Below, one piece after another: positions 12,655 through 23,253 of a stretch of DNA of 64,000 nucleotides. The DNA comes from Eutreptiella sp. 'Long Island Sound 2002'. Its lineage: Eukaryota; Euglenozoa; Euglenophyceae; Eutreptiales; Eutreptiaceae. The translations under genes and the position numbers were made by a program. The stretch lies in contig OZ038382.1 of the NCBI GenBank assembly GCA_964036045.1, positions 39,200,090 through 39,264,089 on the forward strand, read 5' to 3'. Positions within the stretch are counted from its first letter, which is position 1; every line of letters starts with the position of its first letter. Below the pieces are notes generated by a model. It did not search any database and had not been told where the DNA came from. It worked only from the letters and a program-made list of their open reading frames with translations.

Positions 12655-13672
12655 TGCCTTGGGCCTCGGCGCTTGCGTTGTTTGCTTTTTTGGCCTGCCG
12701 CTTCTCGGCTCTCCGTGCGCTTGTTCCTCTCTCGTGCTTTCCGCCTGGCTGTTGGCTGCTCCCTCGTGGTTGCTCCCCCCCCCCCCCCCTTTTGTTTCTC
12801 GCGGTTTCCGTCGCCGCCGCTCGGTGCTGCGTGCCGTGTTGTGCTGTGCGTGGCTGGGTGCTGCGCTGCGCCGCGCTGCTGCGCGTTGTGTCGCCCGGTG
12901 TTGTGCTGTCCTGTGCTGTGTTGCGCTCGTTTTGTGCCGCTGCTTGTTGCGCCGTGCCCTCTGGCGCTGCCCGTCGCCCTGGGGCCCTGTGCTCTGCGGC
13001 GCTGTGTTTTGCGGTGTTCCCCCGCGCTGTGTGCTCTGTGCTGTGCGTGTTTTGTCGTGGCGCGGTGGTGCGTGCTGTTTTTCGCCGCTCTGCTTTGTGC
13101 TGTGTGTGTCCCGGGGTGCTGTGCTGTGCGTTCCCTGTGCTCTCCGCTCTGCGCGGTGCTGTGCTTCGCTGTGCTGGTGCGCTCGCGTTGTGCTGTTCGT
13201 GTGGTGCGTGCCGTTGCTGGCGCCTGTGGTGCGCTGCTGTGTGTTGTGCTGTTTCCTGTGGTGTGCCGTGGTGCGGTGCTGGGTCTGTTGGCCCGTGGTT
13301 GTTTGCTGGTGGCGTGTTTCGGTGTCGGTGTCCCTGTCTGGCCGCGTGGTCTGCTTCCCTGTGGTTGGTGTGGTTTGCTGTGGTGCCCTGCTTTCCTGTG
13401 TCGTGTTCTGTGGTGCTGTGCTGTCGCGTGGTGCTGTGCTGTTGCTCTCTGCTGTCGTTTTGCGGTGCTGTTGGGGCTTGCTTTGCCCTTCTGTGGGCTG
13501 TCGCGCTGTGCTGTGTTGTGCTGTTTGTTGGCTGTGCTGTTTTTTGCCCGGTGGTGGTGTCTGCGCGCTGTGGTGCTCTTTCCCTCGTGCCCTGGTGCCG
13601 TGCTGCCGCGTGGTGCCGTGGTGTCCTGTCCTGTCGCCTTGTTGGGTTTGTTTCTTGCGTGGGTGTGGTTGT
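12655..13672 (+). other. 1,018-nt tract with no adenine on the + strand
   Basis: Reading base by base, no A occurs between the A at 12654 and the A at 13673. The second half is dominated by degenerate GTGCTGT/GCTGTGC motifs. Because every stop codon contains both A and T, an A-free strand and its T-free complement have no stops in any of six frames. This explains the 702-, 676-, 488- and 470-codon overlapping open frames. Their translations use only the ten amino acids with A-free codons on the + strand, so they are not evidence for proteins. Confidence 0.95.
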
Positions 13673-13705
13673 ACCTACTTGAAAAACCGCTGCTAAATTT
13701 TGTGT

Positions 13706-13742
13706 AAAAAAAAAACAAAAAGAAAAAAAAAAAAAAAAAAAA
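13706..13742 (+). other. A-rich run ending the A-free segment
   Basis: The run is 37 bp of A with one C and one G interruption, just after TTTTGTGT. It could be an internal poly-A tail of a + strand transcript, or homopolymer expansion as for the T runs. The 335 bp that follow before the target duplication argue against it being the simple 3' end of the whole insert. Confidence 0.7.
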
Positions 13743-14077
13743 TTGAAAATAACTTAAAATTATACACGACCCAACAGACTCGCGTGCAGCAAGACCATGT
13801 TCGCTGCTGTGCCTTACGTGCTACCCGTTGTTCTTGATGTTCTCGGCCTTGTTCTTGTGTGGCGTCGTGGAGCGTGTTGGCGTTCATTGCTAAGGGTTAA
13901 CCGCGTTCCCCCAGGGCCGCCGCCTGAGCTGCAGGGCAAGGGGAGTGATGGGCACGAGGATGGGGAGGGAGGTGCATGGAGAAGAAGAAGAAAAGGGCGG
14001 CAGGGCGCGACGTGAGGGGTCGTGGCGAGTTATGAAAATTTTTCGAGTTTTACGCGCTGCTCGCGACGCGTTTTTCT
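13743..14077. other. Right-end segment of insert 1, no gene seen
   Basis: The segment starts AT-rich (TTGAAAATAACTTAAAATTA) and becomes GC- and purine-rich (GAAGAAGAAGAAAAGGGCGG near 13980), ending GACGCGTTTTTC at the duplication. A 72-codon open frame at 13797-14015 has no recognisable similarity and no supporting context. If the element reads on the minus strand, this is its 5' end. Confidence 0.55.
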
Positions 14078-14096
14078 TTGCAGCTCCCCCTTCAGG
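14078..14096 (+). repeat. Right target-site duplication of insert 1
   Basis: Second copy of TTGCAGCTCCCCCTTCAGG. It is preceded by insert sequence (CGTTTTTC) and followed by CTTCTGGGAAGG, the continuation of a type C monomer. Confidence 0.88.
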
Positions 14097-14253
14097 CTTC
14101 TGGGAAGGCATTAGGCGACAATTTAGAAGGGGCATGTTCCATATTTTTGCAAAAAAGTTTAATTTTGGTACGCCACATTTATTGGATTTCCAGGTTGCTG
14201 CGTGGTGGTTGCCTAGGCTGTACGCGTCCTTTCGTAAAGTGGCACGTTTGGCC

Positions 14254-16610
14254 CTACCCGTTGAAGTTTTCGCTCTGGTCCACTGCCACCACACATCCAC
14301 ACTGCCACTGCACCCCCCGCCACCCCCGCGCGCGCGCTCGCTCGCCTCCTCTCGTCAAGCCAAGGCATGGCTGGCTTGGCTTGGCATGGTATGGTATGGC
14401 TTGGTGCGAGAGCCAGGTGCTTTCATAATGAAGTGCGGTGCTACTTGCCGACACAATATCTCAAAATTGAATTCGTGACTTTCTGTCAAATTATTGCAGC
14501 TCCCCCTTCAGGGTTCTGGAAAGGCATTAGGCGACAATTTAGAAGGGGCATGTTCCATATTTTTGCAAAAAAATTTTCATTTTGGTACGCCACATTTATT
14601 GGATTTCCGGGTTGCTGCGTGGTGGTTGGCTGGGCTGTACGCGTGCTTTCGTAAAGTGGCACCTTTGGCCCTACCCGTTGAAGTTTTCGCTCTGGTCCAC
14701 TGCCACCACACACCCACACTGCCATTGCACCCCCCGCCCCCCCCGCGCGCGCGCTCGCTCGCCTCGTCTCATCAAGCCAAGGCATGGCTGGCTTGGCTTG
14801 GCATGGTATGGTATGGCTTGGTGCGAGAGCCACGTGCTTTCATAATGAAGTGCGGTGCTACTTGCCGACACAACATCTCAAAATTGAATTCGGGACTTTC
14901 TGTCAAATTATTGCAGCTCCCCCTTCAGGAGTTTGGGAAGGCATTAGGCGACAATTTAGAAGGGGCATGTTCCATATTTTTGCAAAAAAGGTTCATTTTG
15001 GTACGCCACATTTATTGGATTTCGAGGTTGCTGTGTGGTGGTTGGCTGGGCTGTACGCATGCTTTCGTAAAGTGGCACCTTTGGCCCTACCCGTTGAAGT
15101 TTTCGCTCTGGTCCACTGCCACCACACACCCACACTGCCATTGCACCCCCCGCCACCCCCGCGCGCGCGCTCGCTCGCCTCGTCTCGTCAAGCCAAGGCA
15201 TGGCTGGCTGGGCTTGGCATGGTATAGTATGGCTTGGTGCGAGAGCCAGGTGTTCTCATAATGAAGTGCGGTGCTACTTGCCGACACAATATCTCAAAAT
15301 TGAATTCGGGACTTTCTGTCAAATTATTGCAGCCCCCCCTTCAGGGTTTTGGGAAGGCATTAGGCGACAATTTAGAAGGGGCATGTTCCATATTTTTGCA
15401 AAAAAGTTTCATTTCGGTACGCCACATTTATTGGATTTCCAGGTTGCTGCGTGGTGGTTGGCTAGGCTGTACGCGTGCTTTCGTAAAGTGGCACCTTTGG
15501 CCTAACCCGTTGAAGTTTTCGCTCTGGTCCACTGCCACCACACACCCACACTGCCATTGCACCCCCCGCCACCCCCGCACGCGCGCTCGCTCGCCTCGTC
15601 TCGTCAAGCCAGGGCATGGCTGGCTTGGCGTGGCATGGTATGTTATATCTTGGTATGAGAGCCAGGTGCTTTCATAATGAAGTGCGGTGATACTTGCTGA
15701 CACAACATCTCAAAATTGAATTCGGGACTTTCTGTCAAATTATTGCAGCTCCCCCTTCAGGGTTCCGGGAAGGCATTAGGCAACAATTTAGAAGGGGCAT
15801 GTTCCATATTTTTGCAAAAAAGTTTCATTTTGGTACACCACATTTATTGGATTTTCAGGTTGCTGCGTGGTGGTTGGCTAGGCTGTACGCGTGCTTTCGT
15901 AAAGTGGCACCTTTGGCCCTACCCGTTGAAGTTTTCGCTCTGGTCCACTGCCACCACACACCCACACTGCCATTGCACCCCCCGCCACCCCCGCGCGCGC
16001 GCTCGCTCGCCTCGTCTCGTCAAGCCAAGGCATGGCTGGCTTGGCTTGGCATGGTATGGTATGGCTTGGTGCGAGAGCCAGGTGCTTTCATAATGAAGTG
16101 CGGTGCTACTTGCCGACACAATATCTCAAAATTGAATTCGGGACTTTCTGTCAAATTATTGCAGCTCCCCCTTCAGGGTTCTGGGAAGGCATTAGGCGAC
16201 AATTTAGAAGGGGCATGTTCCATATTTTTGCAAAAAAGTTTCATTTTGGTACGCCACATTTATTGGATTTCCAGGTTGCTGCGTGGTGGTTGGCTGGGCT
16301 GTACGCATGCTTTCGTAAAGTGGCACCTTTGGCCCTACCCGTTGAAGTTTTCGCTCTGGTCCACTGCAACCACACACCCACACTGCCATTGCAACCCCCT
16401 GCCACCCCCCCGCGCGCGCTCGCTCACCTCGTCTCGTCAAGCCAAGGCATGGCTGGCTTGGCTTGGCATGTTATGGTATGGCTTGGTGCGAGAGCCAGGT
16501 GCTTTCATAATGAAGTGCGGTGATACTTGCCGACACAATATCTCAGAATTGAATTCGGGACTTTCTGTCAAATTATTGCAGCTCCCCCTTCAGGCTTCTG
16601 GGAAGGCATT
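14254..16610 (+). repeat. Higher-order repeat copy b (10-monomer period)
   Basis: Partner of 4974-7330, with the same ordered variants. Similarity in this register ends near 16610, where one extra monomer is present. Beyond it block II continues to match block I in a register shifted by one monomer: 7585 corresponds to 17282, an offset of 9,697 bp. Confidence 0.85.
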
Positions 16611-18199
16611 AGGCGACAATTTGGAAGGGGCATGTTCCATATTTTTGCAAGAAAAGTGTCATTTTGGTACACCACATTTATTGGATTTCCAGATTGCTGC
16701 GTGGTGGTTGGCTGGGCTGTACGCATGCTTTCGTAAAGTGGCACCTTTGGCCCTACCCGTTGAATTTTTCGCTCTGGTCCACTGCAACCACACACCCACA
16801 CTGCCATTGCACCCCCCGCCACCCCCGCGCGCGCGCTCGCTCGCCTCGTCTCGTCAAGCCAAGGCATGGCTGGCTTGGCTTGGCATGTTATGGTATGGCT
16901 TGGTGCGAGAGCCAGGTGCTTTCATAATGAAGTGCGGTGATACTTGCCGACACAATATCTCATAATTGAATTCGGGACTTTCTGTCAAATTATTGCAGCT
17001 CCCCCTTCGGGCTTCTGGGAAGGCATTAGGCGACAATTTAGAAGGGGCATGTTCCATATTTTTGCAAAAAAGTTTAATTTTGGTACGCCACATTTATTGG
17101 ATTTCCAGGTTGCTGCGTGGTGGTTGCCTAGGCTGTACGCGTCCTTTCGTAAAGTGGCACGTTTGGCCCTACCCGTTGAAGTTTTTGCTCTGGTCCACTG
17201 CCACCACACACCCACACTGCCATTGCACCCCCCGCCACCCCCGCGCGCGCGCTCGCTCGCCTCGTCTCGTCAAGCCAAGGCATGGCTGGCTTGGCTTGGC
17301 ATGGTATAGTATGGCTTGGTGCGAGAGCCAGGTGCTTTGCTAATGAAGTGCGGTGCTACTTGCCGACACAATATCTCAAAATTGAATTCAGGACTTTCTG
17401 TCAAATTATTGCAGCTCCCCCTTCGGGCTTCTGGGAAGGCATTAGGCGACAATTTAGAAGGGGCATGTTCCATATTCTTGCAAAAAAGTTTCATTTTGGT
17501 ACGCCACATTTATTGGATTTCCAGGTTGCTGCGTGGTGGTTGGCTAGGCTGTACGCGTCCTTTCGTAAAGTGGCACCTTTGGCCCTACCCGTTGAAGTTT
17601 TCGCTCTGGTCCACTGCCACCACACACCCACACTGCCATTGCACCTCCCGCCACCCCCGCACGCGCGCTCGCTCGCCTCGTCTCGTCAAGCCAGGGCATG
17701 GCTGGCTTGGCGTGGCATGGTATAGTATATCTTGGTGTGAGAGCCAGGTGCTTTCATAATGAAGTGCGGTGATACTTGCTGACACAACATCTCAAAATTG
17801 AATTCGGGACTTTCTGTCAAATTATTGCAGCTCCCCCTTCAGGGTTCGGGGAAGGCATTAGGCGACAATTTAGAAGGGGCATGTTCCATATTTTTGCAAA
17901 AAAGTTTCATTTTGGTACGCCACATTTATTGGATTTTCAGGTTGCTGCGTGGTGGTTGGCTAGGCTGTACGCGTCCTTTCGTAAAGTGGCACCTTTGGCC
18001 CTACCCGTTGAAGTTTTCGCTCTGGTCCACTGCCACCACACACCCACACTGCCATTGCACCCCCCGCCACCTCCGCGCGCGCGCTCGCTCGCCTCGTCTC
18101 GTCAAGCCAAGGCCTGGCTGGCTTGGCTTGGCATGGTATGGTATGGCTTGGTGCGAGAGCCAGGTGCTTTCATAATGAAGTGCGGTGCTACTTGCCGAC

Positions 18200-19870
18200 A
18201 CAATATCTCAAAATTGAATTCGTGACTTTCTGTCAAATTATTGCAGCTCCCCTTTCAGGGTTCTGGGAAGGCATTAGGCGACAATTTAGAAGGGGCATGT
18301 TCCATATTTTTGCAAAAAAGTTTCATTTTGGTACGCCACATTTATTGGATTTCCAGGTTGCTGCGTGGTGGTTGGCTGGGCTGTACGCATGCTTTCGTAA
18401 AGTGGCACCTTTGGCCCTACCCGTTGAATTTTTCGCTCTGGTCCACTGCAACCACACACCCACACTGCCATTGCACCCCCCGCCACCCCCGTGCGCGCGC
18501 TCGCTCGCCTCGTCTCGTCAAGCCAAGGCATGGCTGGCTTGGCTTGGCATGTTATCGTATGGCTTGGTGCGAGAGCCAGGTGCTTTCATAATGAAGTGCG
18601 GTGATACTTGCCGACACAATATCTCATAATTGAATTCGGGACTTTCTGTCAAATTATTGCAGCTCCCCCTTCAGGCTTCTGGGAAGGCATTAGACGACAA
18701 TTTAGAAGGGGCATGTTCCATATTTTTGCAAAAAAGTTTAATTTTGGTACGCCACATTTATTGGATTTCCAGGTTGCTGCGTGGTGGTTGCCTAGGCTGT
18801 GCGCGTCCTTTCGTAAAGTGGCACCTTTGGCCCTACCCGTTGAAGTTTTCGCTCTGGTCCACTGCCACCACACACCCACACTGCCATTGCACCCCCCGCC
18901 ACCCCCGCGCGCGCGCTCCCTCGCCTCGTCTCGTCAAGCCAAGGCATGGCTGGCTTGGCTTGGCATGGTATGGTATGGCTTGGTGCGAGAGCCAGGTGCT
19001 TTCATAATGAAGTGCGGTGCTACTTGCCGACACAATATCTCAAAATCGAATTCGTGACTTTCTGTCAAATTATTGCAGCTCCCCCTTCAGGGATCTGGGA
19101 AGGCATTAGGCGACAATTTAGAAGGGGCATGTTCCATATTTTTGCAAAAAAGTTTCATTTTGGTACGCCACATTTATTGGATTTCCAGGTTGCTGCGTGG
19201 TGGTTGGCTGGGCTGTACGCATGCTTTCGTAAAGTGGCACCTTTGGCCCTACCCGTTGAATTTTTCGCTCTGGTCCACTGCAACCACACACCCACACTGC
19301 CATTGCACCCCCCGCCACCCCCGCGCGCGCGCTCGCTCGCCTCGTCTCGTCAAGCCAAGGCATGGCTGGCTTGGCTTGGCATGGTATGGTATGGCTTGGT
19401 GCGAGAGCCAGGTGCTTTCATAATGAAGTGCGGTGATACTTGCCGACACAATATCTCATAATTGAATTCGGGACTTTCTGTCAAATTATTGCAGCTCCCC
19501 CTTCAGGCTTCTGGGAAGGCATTAGGCGACAATTTAGAAGGGGCATGTTCCATATTTTTGCAAAAAAGCTTAATTTTGGTACGCCACATTTATTGGATTT
19601 CCAGGTTGCTGCGTGGTGGTTGCCTAGGCTGTACGCGTCCTTTCGTAAAGTGGCACCTTTGGCCCTACCCGTTGAAGTTTTCGCTCTGGTCCACTGCCAC
19701 CACACACCCACACTGCCATTGCACCCCCGCCACCCCCGCGCGCGCGCTCGCTCGCCTCGTCTCGTCAAGCCAAGGCATGGCTGGCTTGGCTTGGCATGGT
19801 ATGGTATGGCTTGGTGCGAGAGCCAGGTGCTTTCATAATGAAGTGCGGTGCTACTTGCCGACACAATATC
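18200..19870 (+). repeat. Dimeric higher-order repeat (832 bp)
   Basis: Two-monomer units repeat at 832 bp. A monomer with CCGTTGAATTTTTCGCTC is followed by one with CTCATAATTG, TTCAGGCTTCTGG and GGTTGCCTAGG. The pair at 18241-19070 recurs at 19073-19900 with only scattered changes. Confidence 0.75.
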
Positions 19871-20581
19871 TCAAAATTGAATCCGTGACTTTCGGTCAAA
19901 TTATTGCAGCTCCCCCTTCGTGGATCTGGGAAGGCATTAGGCGACAATTTAGAAGGGGCATGTTCCATATTTTTGCAAAAAAGTTTCATTTTGGTACGCC
20001 ACATTTATTGGATTTCCAGGTTGCTGCGTGGTGGTTGGCTGGGCTGTACGCATGCTTTCGTAGAGTGGCACCTTTGGCCCTACCCGTTGAAGTTTCCGCT
20101 CTGGTCCACTGCCACCACACACCCACACTGCCATTGCACCCCCCGCCACCCACCCGCGCGCGCTCGCTCGCCTCGTCTCGTCAAGCCAAGGCATGGCTGG
20201 CTTGGCTTGGCATGGTATGGTATGGCTTGGTGTGAGAGCCAGGTGCTTTCATAATGAAGTGCGGTGATACCTGCTGACACAACATCTCAAAATTGAATTC
20301 GGGACTTTCTGTCAAATTAGTGCAGCTCCCCCTTCAGGGTTCCGGGAAGGCATTAGGCGACAATTTAGAAGGGGCATGTTCCATATTTTTGCAAAAAAGC
20401 TTCATTTTGGTACACCACATTTATTTGATTTTCAGGTTGCTGCGTGGTGGTTGGCTAGGCTGTACGCGTCCTTTCGTAAAGTGGCACCTTTGGCCTAACC
20501 CGTTGAAGTTTTCGCTCTGGTCCACTGCCACCACACACCCACACTGCCATTGCACCCCCCGCCACCCCCGCGCGCGCGCTC

Positions 20582-20586
20582 GCTCG
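20582..20586 (+). repeat. Left target-site duplication of the LTR element
   Basis: GCTCG, repeated at 31599-31603. Removing the element and one copy restores the usual GCGCTCGCTCGCCTCGTC of the satellite. Five base pairs is the usual duplication length for Ty3/gypsy integrases. Confidence 0.93.
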
Positions 20587-21015
20587 AGAAAAGTTTATAG
20601 TGTTTTCAGCACTGTGTTTTTGCTTCTCCTGCTGCTTGTTGTTGCTGTAGGTTGTCCTGCTGCTGGTTTTGGATGATGAAAAGCTTTTGTTTGTAGAAAT
20701 ACAGTAAAGCCAACTCAATCCAGGATAGCCCAAGCCAACAGTATGCAAAGAGAAGGTAATTCAGGATCAAAGCATGAAGGGCTGCAGTGTAAACAGTGAA
20801 AGATGATTAGGTATTCACAGAAACTGCAACTCAGGATACAAATGAATGCATATTCACAGAGATAGCTGAAATGTTTTGGGAAAAGAGTTAGAAAACTGCC
20901 TCAGGATCACTCTCTCTCCATAGTGCCATCTTAGGAGATGTGCACTCTTTGTTTTGGGTCCCATATGTGCTGAGGTGGCATGGTATGTGGCGATGAGGTC
21001 ACTGCCATGTCACAT

Positions 21016-21053
21016 GGGATCTTCCTACTCAGTTGGGATCTTCCTACTTAGTT
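21016..21053 (+). repeat. 19-bp tandem duplication in the LTR
   Basis: GGGATCTTCCTACTCAGTT is followed directly by the same sequence with one change (CTTAGTT). It is present identically at 31211-31248 in the other LTR, so it predates this insertion. Confidence 0.9.
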
Positions 21054-21054
21054 A

Positions 21055-21130
21055 GGCTGACCGGGAATTGAACCCAGGACCTCTCAAAAAGAGGTGCCTA
21101 ACCCCCTATGGTGCATACCACTAGGGCAGA
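21055..21130 (-). other. tRNA-like module in the 3' LTR
   Basis: On the minus strand GCCCTAGTGGTATGCACC resembles a tRNA D-arm and A box. About 30 nt on come ACCTC and GAGGT, which can pair like the long variable arm of a class II tRNA. Next is CTGGG-TTCAATT-CCCGG, a five-pair T-arm with a seven-nt loop and a B box GGTTCAATTCC. The 5' acceptor half does not pair with the 3' side (TCAGCCT) and the anticodon stem is poor. This is therefore a degenerate tRNA-derived sequence and not a working tRNA gene. It lies in the sense orientation of the element. Confidence 0.55.
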
Positions 21131-21403
21131 TAAGTATTCATGGAAAAACATAGATAAATTCATAGGCTCTACCTTAGGTATGTCAGTGCTCAGTCAACTC
21201 AGGAAAAGATGTTTTGCTTCTGATTGAAAGGGGATTAAGGGGTCCACTCAATATCCTGATTGGGTGTTTGGTTCCATAGGTCAAAATGTGTTATCACCAC
21301 TTTTGGCTGGACCAATACTAAGATAAAAATGCATGGATGCTCAGTGCATCTCTAATACAACTAGAGTATGTCCCAAAGCAATGGAAAAGCACTTTTTCTT
21401 ACT

Positions 21404-21411
21404 CCCCCCTT
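21404..21411 (-). promoter_or_regulatory. Polypurine tract
   Basis: On the minus strand AAGGGGGG abuts the first base of the 3' LTR (AGTAAG). This is the place and composition expected for the primer of plus-strand DNA synthesis left by RNase H. Confidence 0.85.
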
Positions 21412-23253
21412 GTGCTGTGGTGGCCACCACTGTCGGATTTTAGGAAAAAGGGAATTTTTCTTGGCCTTTCCTTGGTTTCCACATCTACTTTAAAATACCT
21501 ACAGTCTCCCTCACACTGAAAAATGGGCGCTCACCATGGCTGGCGTCCTTTTGCTGCTCTGATTGTACAGTTTCCTACAGAAGACTCAGCGCTCTTGGCG
21601 CTGCCGGGGCTCCTGTGGCTTGGTTGGGTTAGATTGGGATCATGCCAAACATGTGCATATGCATCCCTTCCTCCAAGACGCAGCGTCGACACAACCCAAA
21701 CGCAAGACACATTATACACACTCGCATGGGTTCTCGTAAACCTGCTGGCGACCTGTGACCTGTCTTAGGGCGTAGGGAGTCGAAAAGAAATTAATTTGCC
21801 CCTTGGTGGGGTCTTGGTTCTGCTCAGTCTCTCCAGGCACCTGCGTTTCGGCCCGAACACGGCCTACTCAGCGAGGCTGCGCGTGGGTATCTGCAGAGGC
21901 AGGAATGGGAGAATTATGGACGAATCCACGCAAAAACGAAGCGACGACACCAAAATCCGTCAAATGACGGCGCAGAATTTTTCTGAAACGACACACCTGA
22001 GCAGAATCCAATTGTGCATCTTCAGCACATTTTTATAGAAATTATAGTCATCTCTGGATTTTTTAAGTCAAGAAATTCATACGCATAAAATGGCGGCGCG
22101 CAGGAGCGGCTCCTAGCGAAGCGCCGGAAAATGGAAAAATAATGGAATTATAAACGTATGTATCACGTAGTCTTGAAAATGACGAGACACATATTAATAA
22201 ACAAACATACAAATTCCACCCACACTAATAGAAGCTTCAAAAATTCAAGAATTCGAAAATCAATTGAAAAGACTTCAATGAATCAGGTATAAACTACAGG
22301 TATGCTCGTCTTGCATGCCGCATACACATTGCTCGTCTCGAGTCTCCGTGACCGAGTCGTGTAGCAGCGTTAACAACGATAACCACGATAGAACGCGGTA
22401 GAGGGATTGATTAGAAAGATTGCAGATGATTAGCGGTCAGATCAGGGTGATTAGTCATACACACAAGTGCATAGCAACGTTCTTCGCGTGCGCCCCTTTT
22501 GTTTTCTCTCCTTGCTTCACTTCCCAGCGGTAGGTAAGGTAGGTACGCCCAGGCGGGGCCACCCCCTGGTGGAGTCAAGATTGTTGTGGAGATGGGCAGG
22601 TTTGCCCACGTGCTCCTTCCCTCCAAGCCCTTGCAGGGGAAACGCGTTGTGGCGTCCCCTGTGAGGCCACAGTTGCTTAGTAGCGCTGTGTTCTCTTGTC
22701 ATTTCACAGGTGGGTCGCTAGGACCCTCGAGAACTTCCTCTTCGCAACGCCAAGTAGAGTGTGCGTGTAGGAGTGGTAGTCCTGGTGGGGGCTAGAGCCA
22801 GTTGCCCAGCGCTCGCCCACCAGGATGGTGCCACTGTAGGGTGTGTAGGACCTGTAGGGGGCGTGTCACTGTCCCACCCTTTTCCTGCAATTTTAGCTGG
22901 GTTGGTGGGCTGTGACAGTGGGTTAGGCTAGTGTTTTTGGCCACATAGCAAACAGGCGTTTTGCATGCCTTCATAGCTTTTGGCCACCCCTCCCTGTAGT
23001 AGACAGGTAGGTAGGGAAAAACAATACCTGGATTAACACTCTGGGTATTCCCCCAAGGTTTTGCGCCAGCACAGAAATTGGGCGCATAGGGGAGGGGAGA
23101 CCCGGGGCGTACCCCGTGGCATCAATAAGCCAACCCTCCAGGTTCAGCAAGGGCGCAGACTTGGGTATAATTAGGACACCACTTCTGCGGCTTGCTCTCA
23201 GGACCTTAGGACTAGCACACTCACACATACGCTTTGGCAGGTAAGGGTAAGGT
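21412..23253 (-). other. 3' non-coding region of the retrotransposon
   Basis: About 1.84 kb between the pol stop and the polypurine tract, unusually long. It contains only short, overlapping, unrecognised open frames (longest 103 codons, overlapping the pol end in another frame). Composition is patchy: 22020-22290 is AT-rich with many A/T tracts, while 22500-23200 is GC-richer with GGTAGGTAAGGTAGGTACG near 22530. It could be captured host DNA, a lost env-like or accessory region, or regulatory RNA. I see no tRNA and no second mobile element with clear ends. Confidence 0.6.

Larger units (their letters stand above)
8979..14077 (-). mobile_element. Insert 1: retroposon-like insertion in the satellite
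   Basis: A 5,099-bp non-satellite segment splits one monomer and is flanked by a 19-bp target duplication, a length typical of target-primed reverse transcription rather than of a DNA transposon or LTR element. No terminal inverted repeats or LTRs are seen. The left edge is a short tandem repeat (TTTGAGG, two and a half copies). On the minus strand this would be a CCTCAAA-type 3' tail, which is why the minus strand is preferred as sense; the orientation is an inference. From left to right it holds a GC-rich leader, a ~213-bp minisatellite, pyrimidine-rich DNA with poly-T runs, a 1,018-nt adenine-free tract, a 37-bp A-rich run and a 335-bp right end. No reverse transcriptase or other recognisable protein is encoded, so it is either non-autonomous, a processed copy of something else, or too unusual to recognise. 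Confidence 0.75.
14078..20586 (+). repeat. 416-bp satellite array, block II
   Basis: About 15.6 monomers in the same orientation and register as block I, continuing the monomer interrupted by insert 1. The block is cut on the right by the LTR retrotransposon, within the GCGCTCGCTCG segment of a monomer. Types A, B and C are present. Monomers with TTTAATTTTGGTACG and GGTTGCCTAGG (near 14158, 17069, 18736, 19570) are a sublineage concentrated here. No gene is supported. Confidence 0.97.
20587..21403 (-). repeat. 3' LTR of the retrotransposon
   Basis: 817 bp, matching 30782-31598 end to end with five substitutions and no indels. In element sense it starts AGTAAG and ends CTTTTCT, so the termini are AG...CT rather than the usual TG...CA. 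It includes a tRNA-like stretch (21055-21130) and a 19-bp tandem duplication (21016-21053, one mismatch). I could not place a convincing TATA box or poly-A signal. Confidence 0.96.

Noticed and set aside
11599-13707. Open frames of 702, 676 and 488 codons on the + strand and 470 on the minus strand in insert 1
   Set aside because: They lie in GC-rich minisatellite and A-free DNA where stop codons cannot occur. They overlap, and the + strand products are made almost only of F, L, S, C, W, P, R, V, A, G.
13797-14015. 72-codon frame at the right end of insert 1
   Set aside because: Short, no similarity recognised, ends in low-complexity basic sequence, and no supporting context.
14064-14096. 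Splice acceptor (TTTTTCTTTGCAG) at the right edge of insert 1
   Set aside because: The CAG belongs to the satellite target duplication, present in every monomer; the pyrimidines before it are chance insert sequence.
21055-21130. A functional tRNA gene
   Set aside because: The 5' acceptor strand does not pair with the 3' side and the anticodon stem is poor, so it is listed only as tRNA-like.
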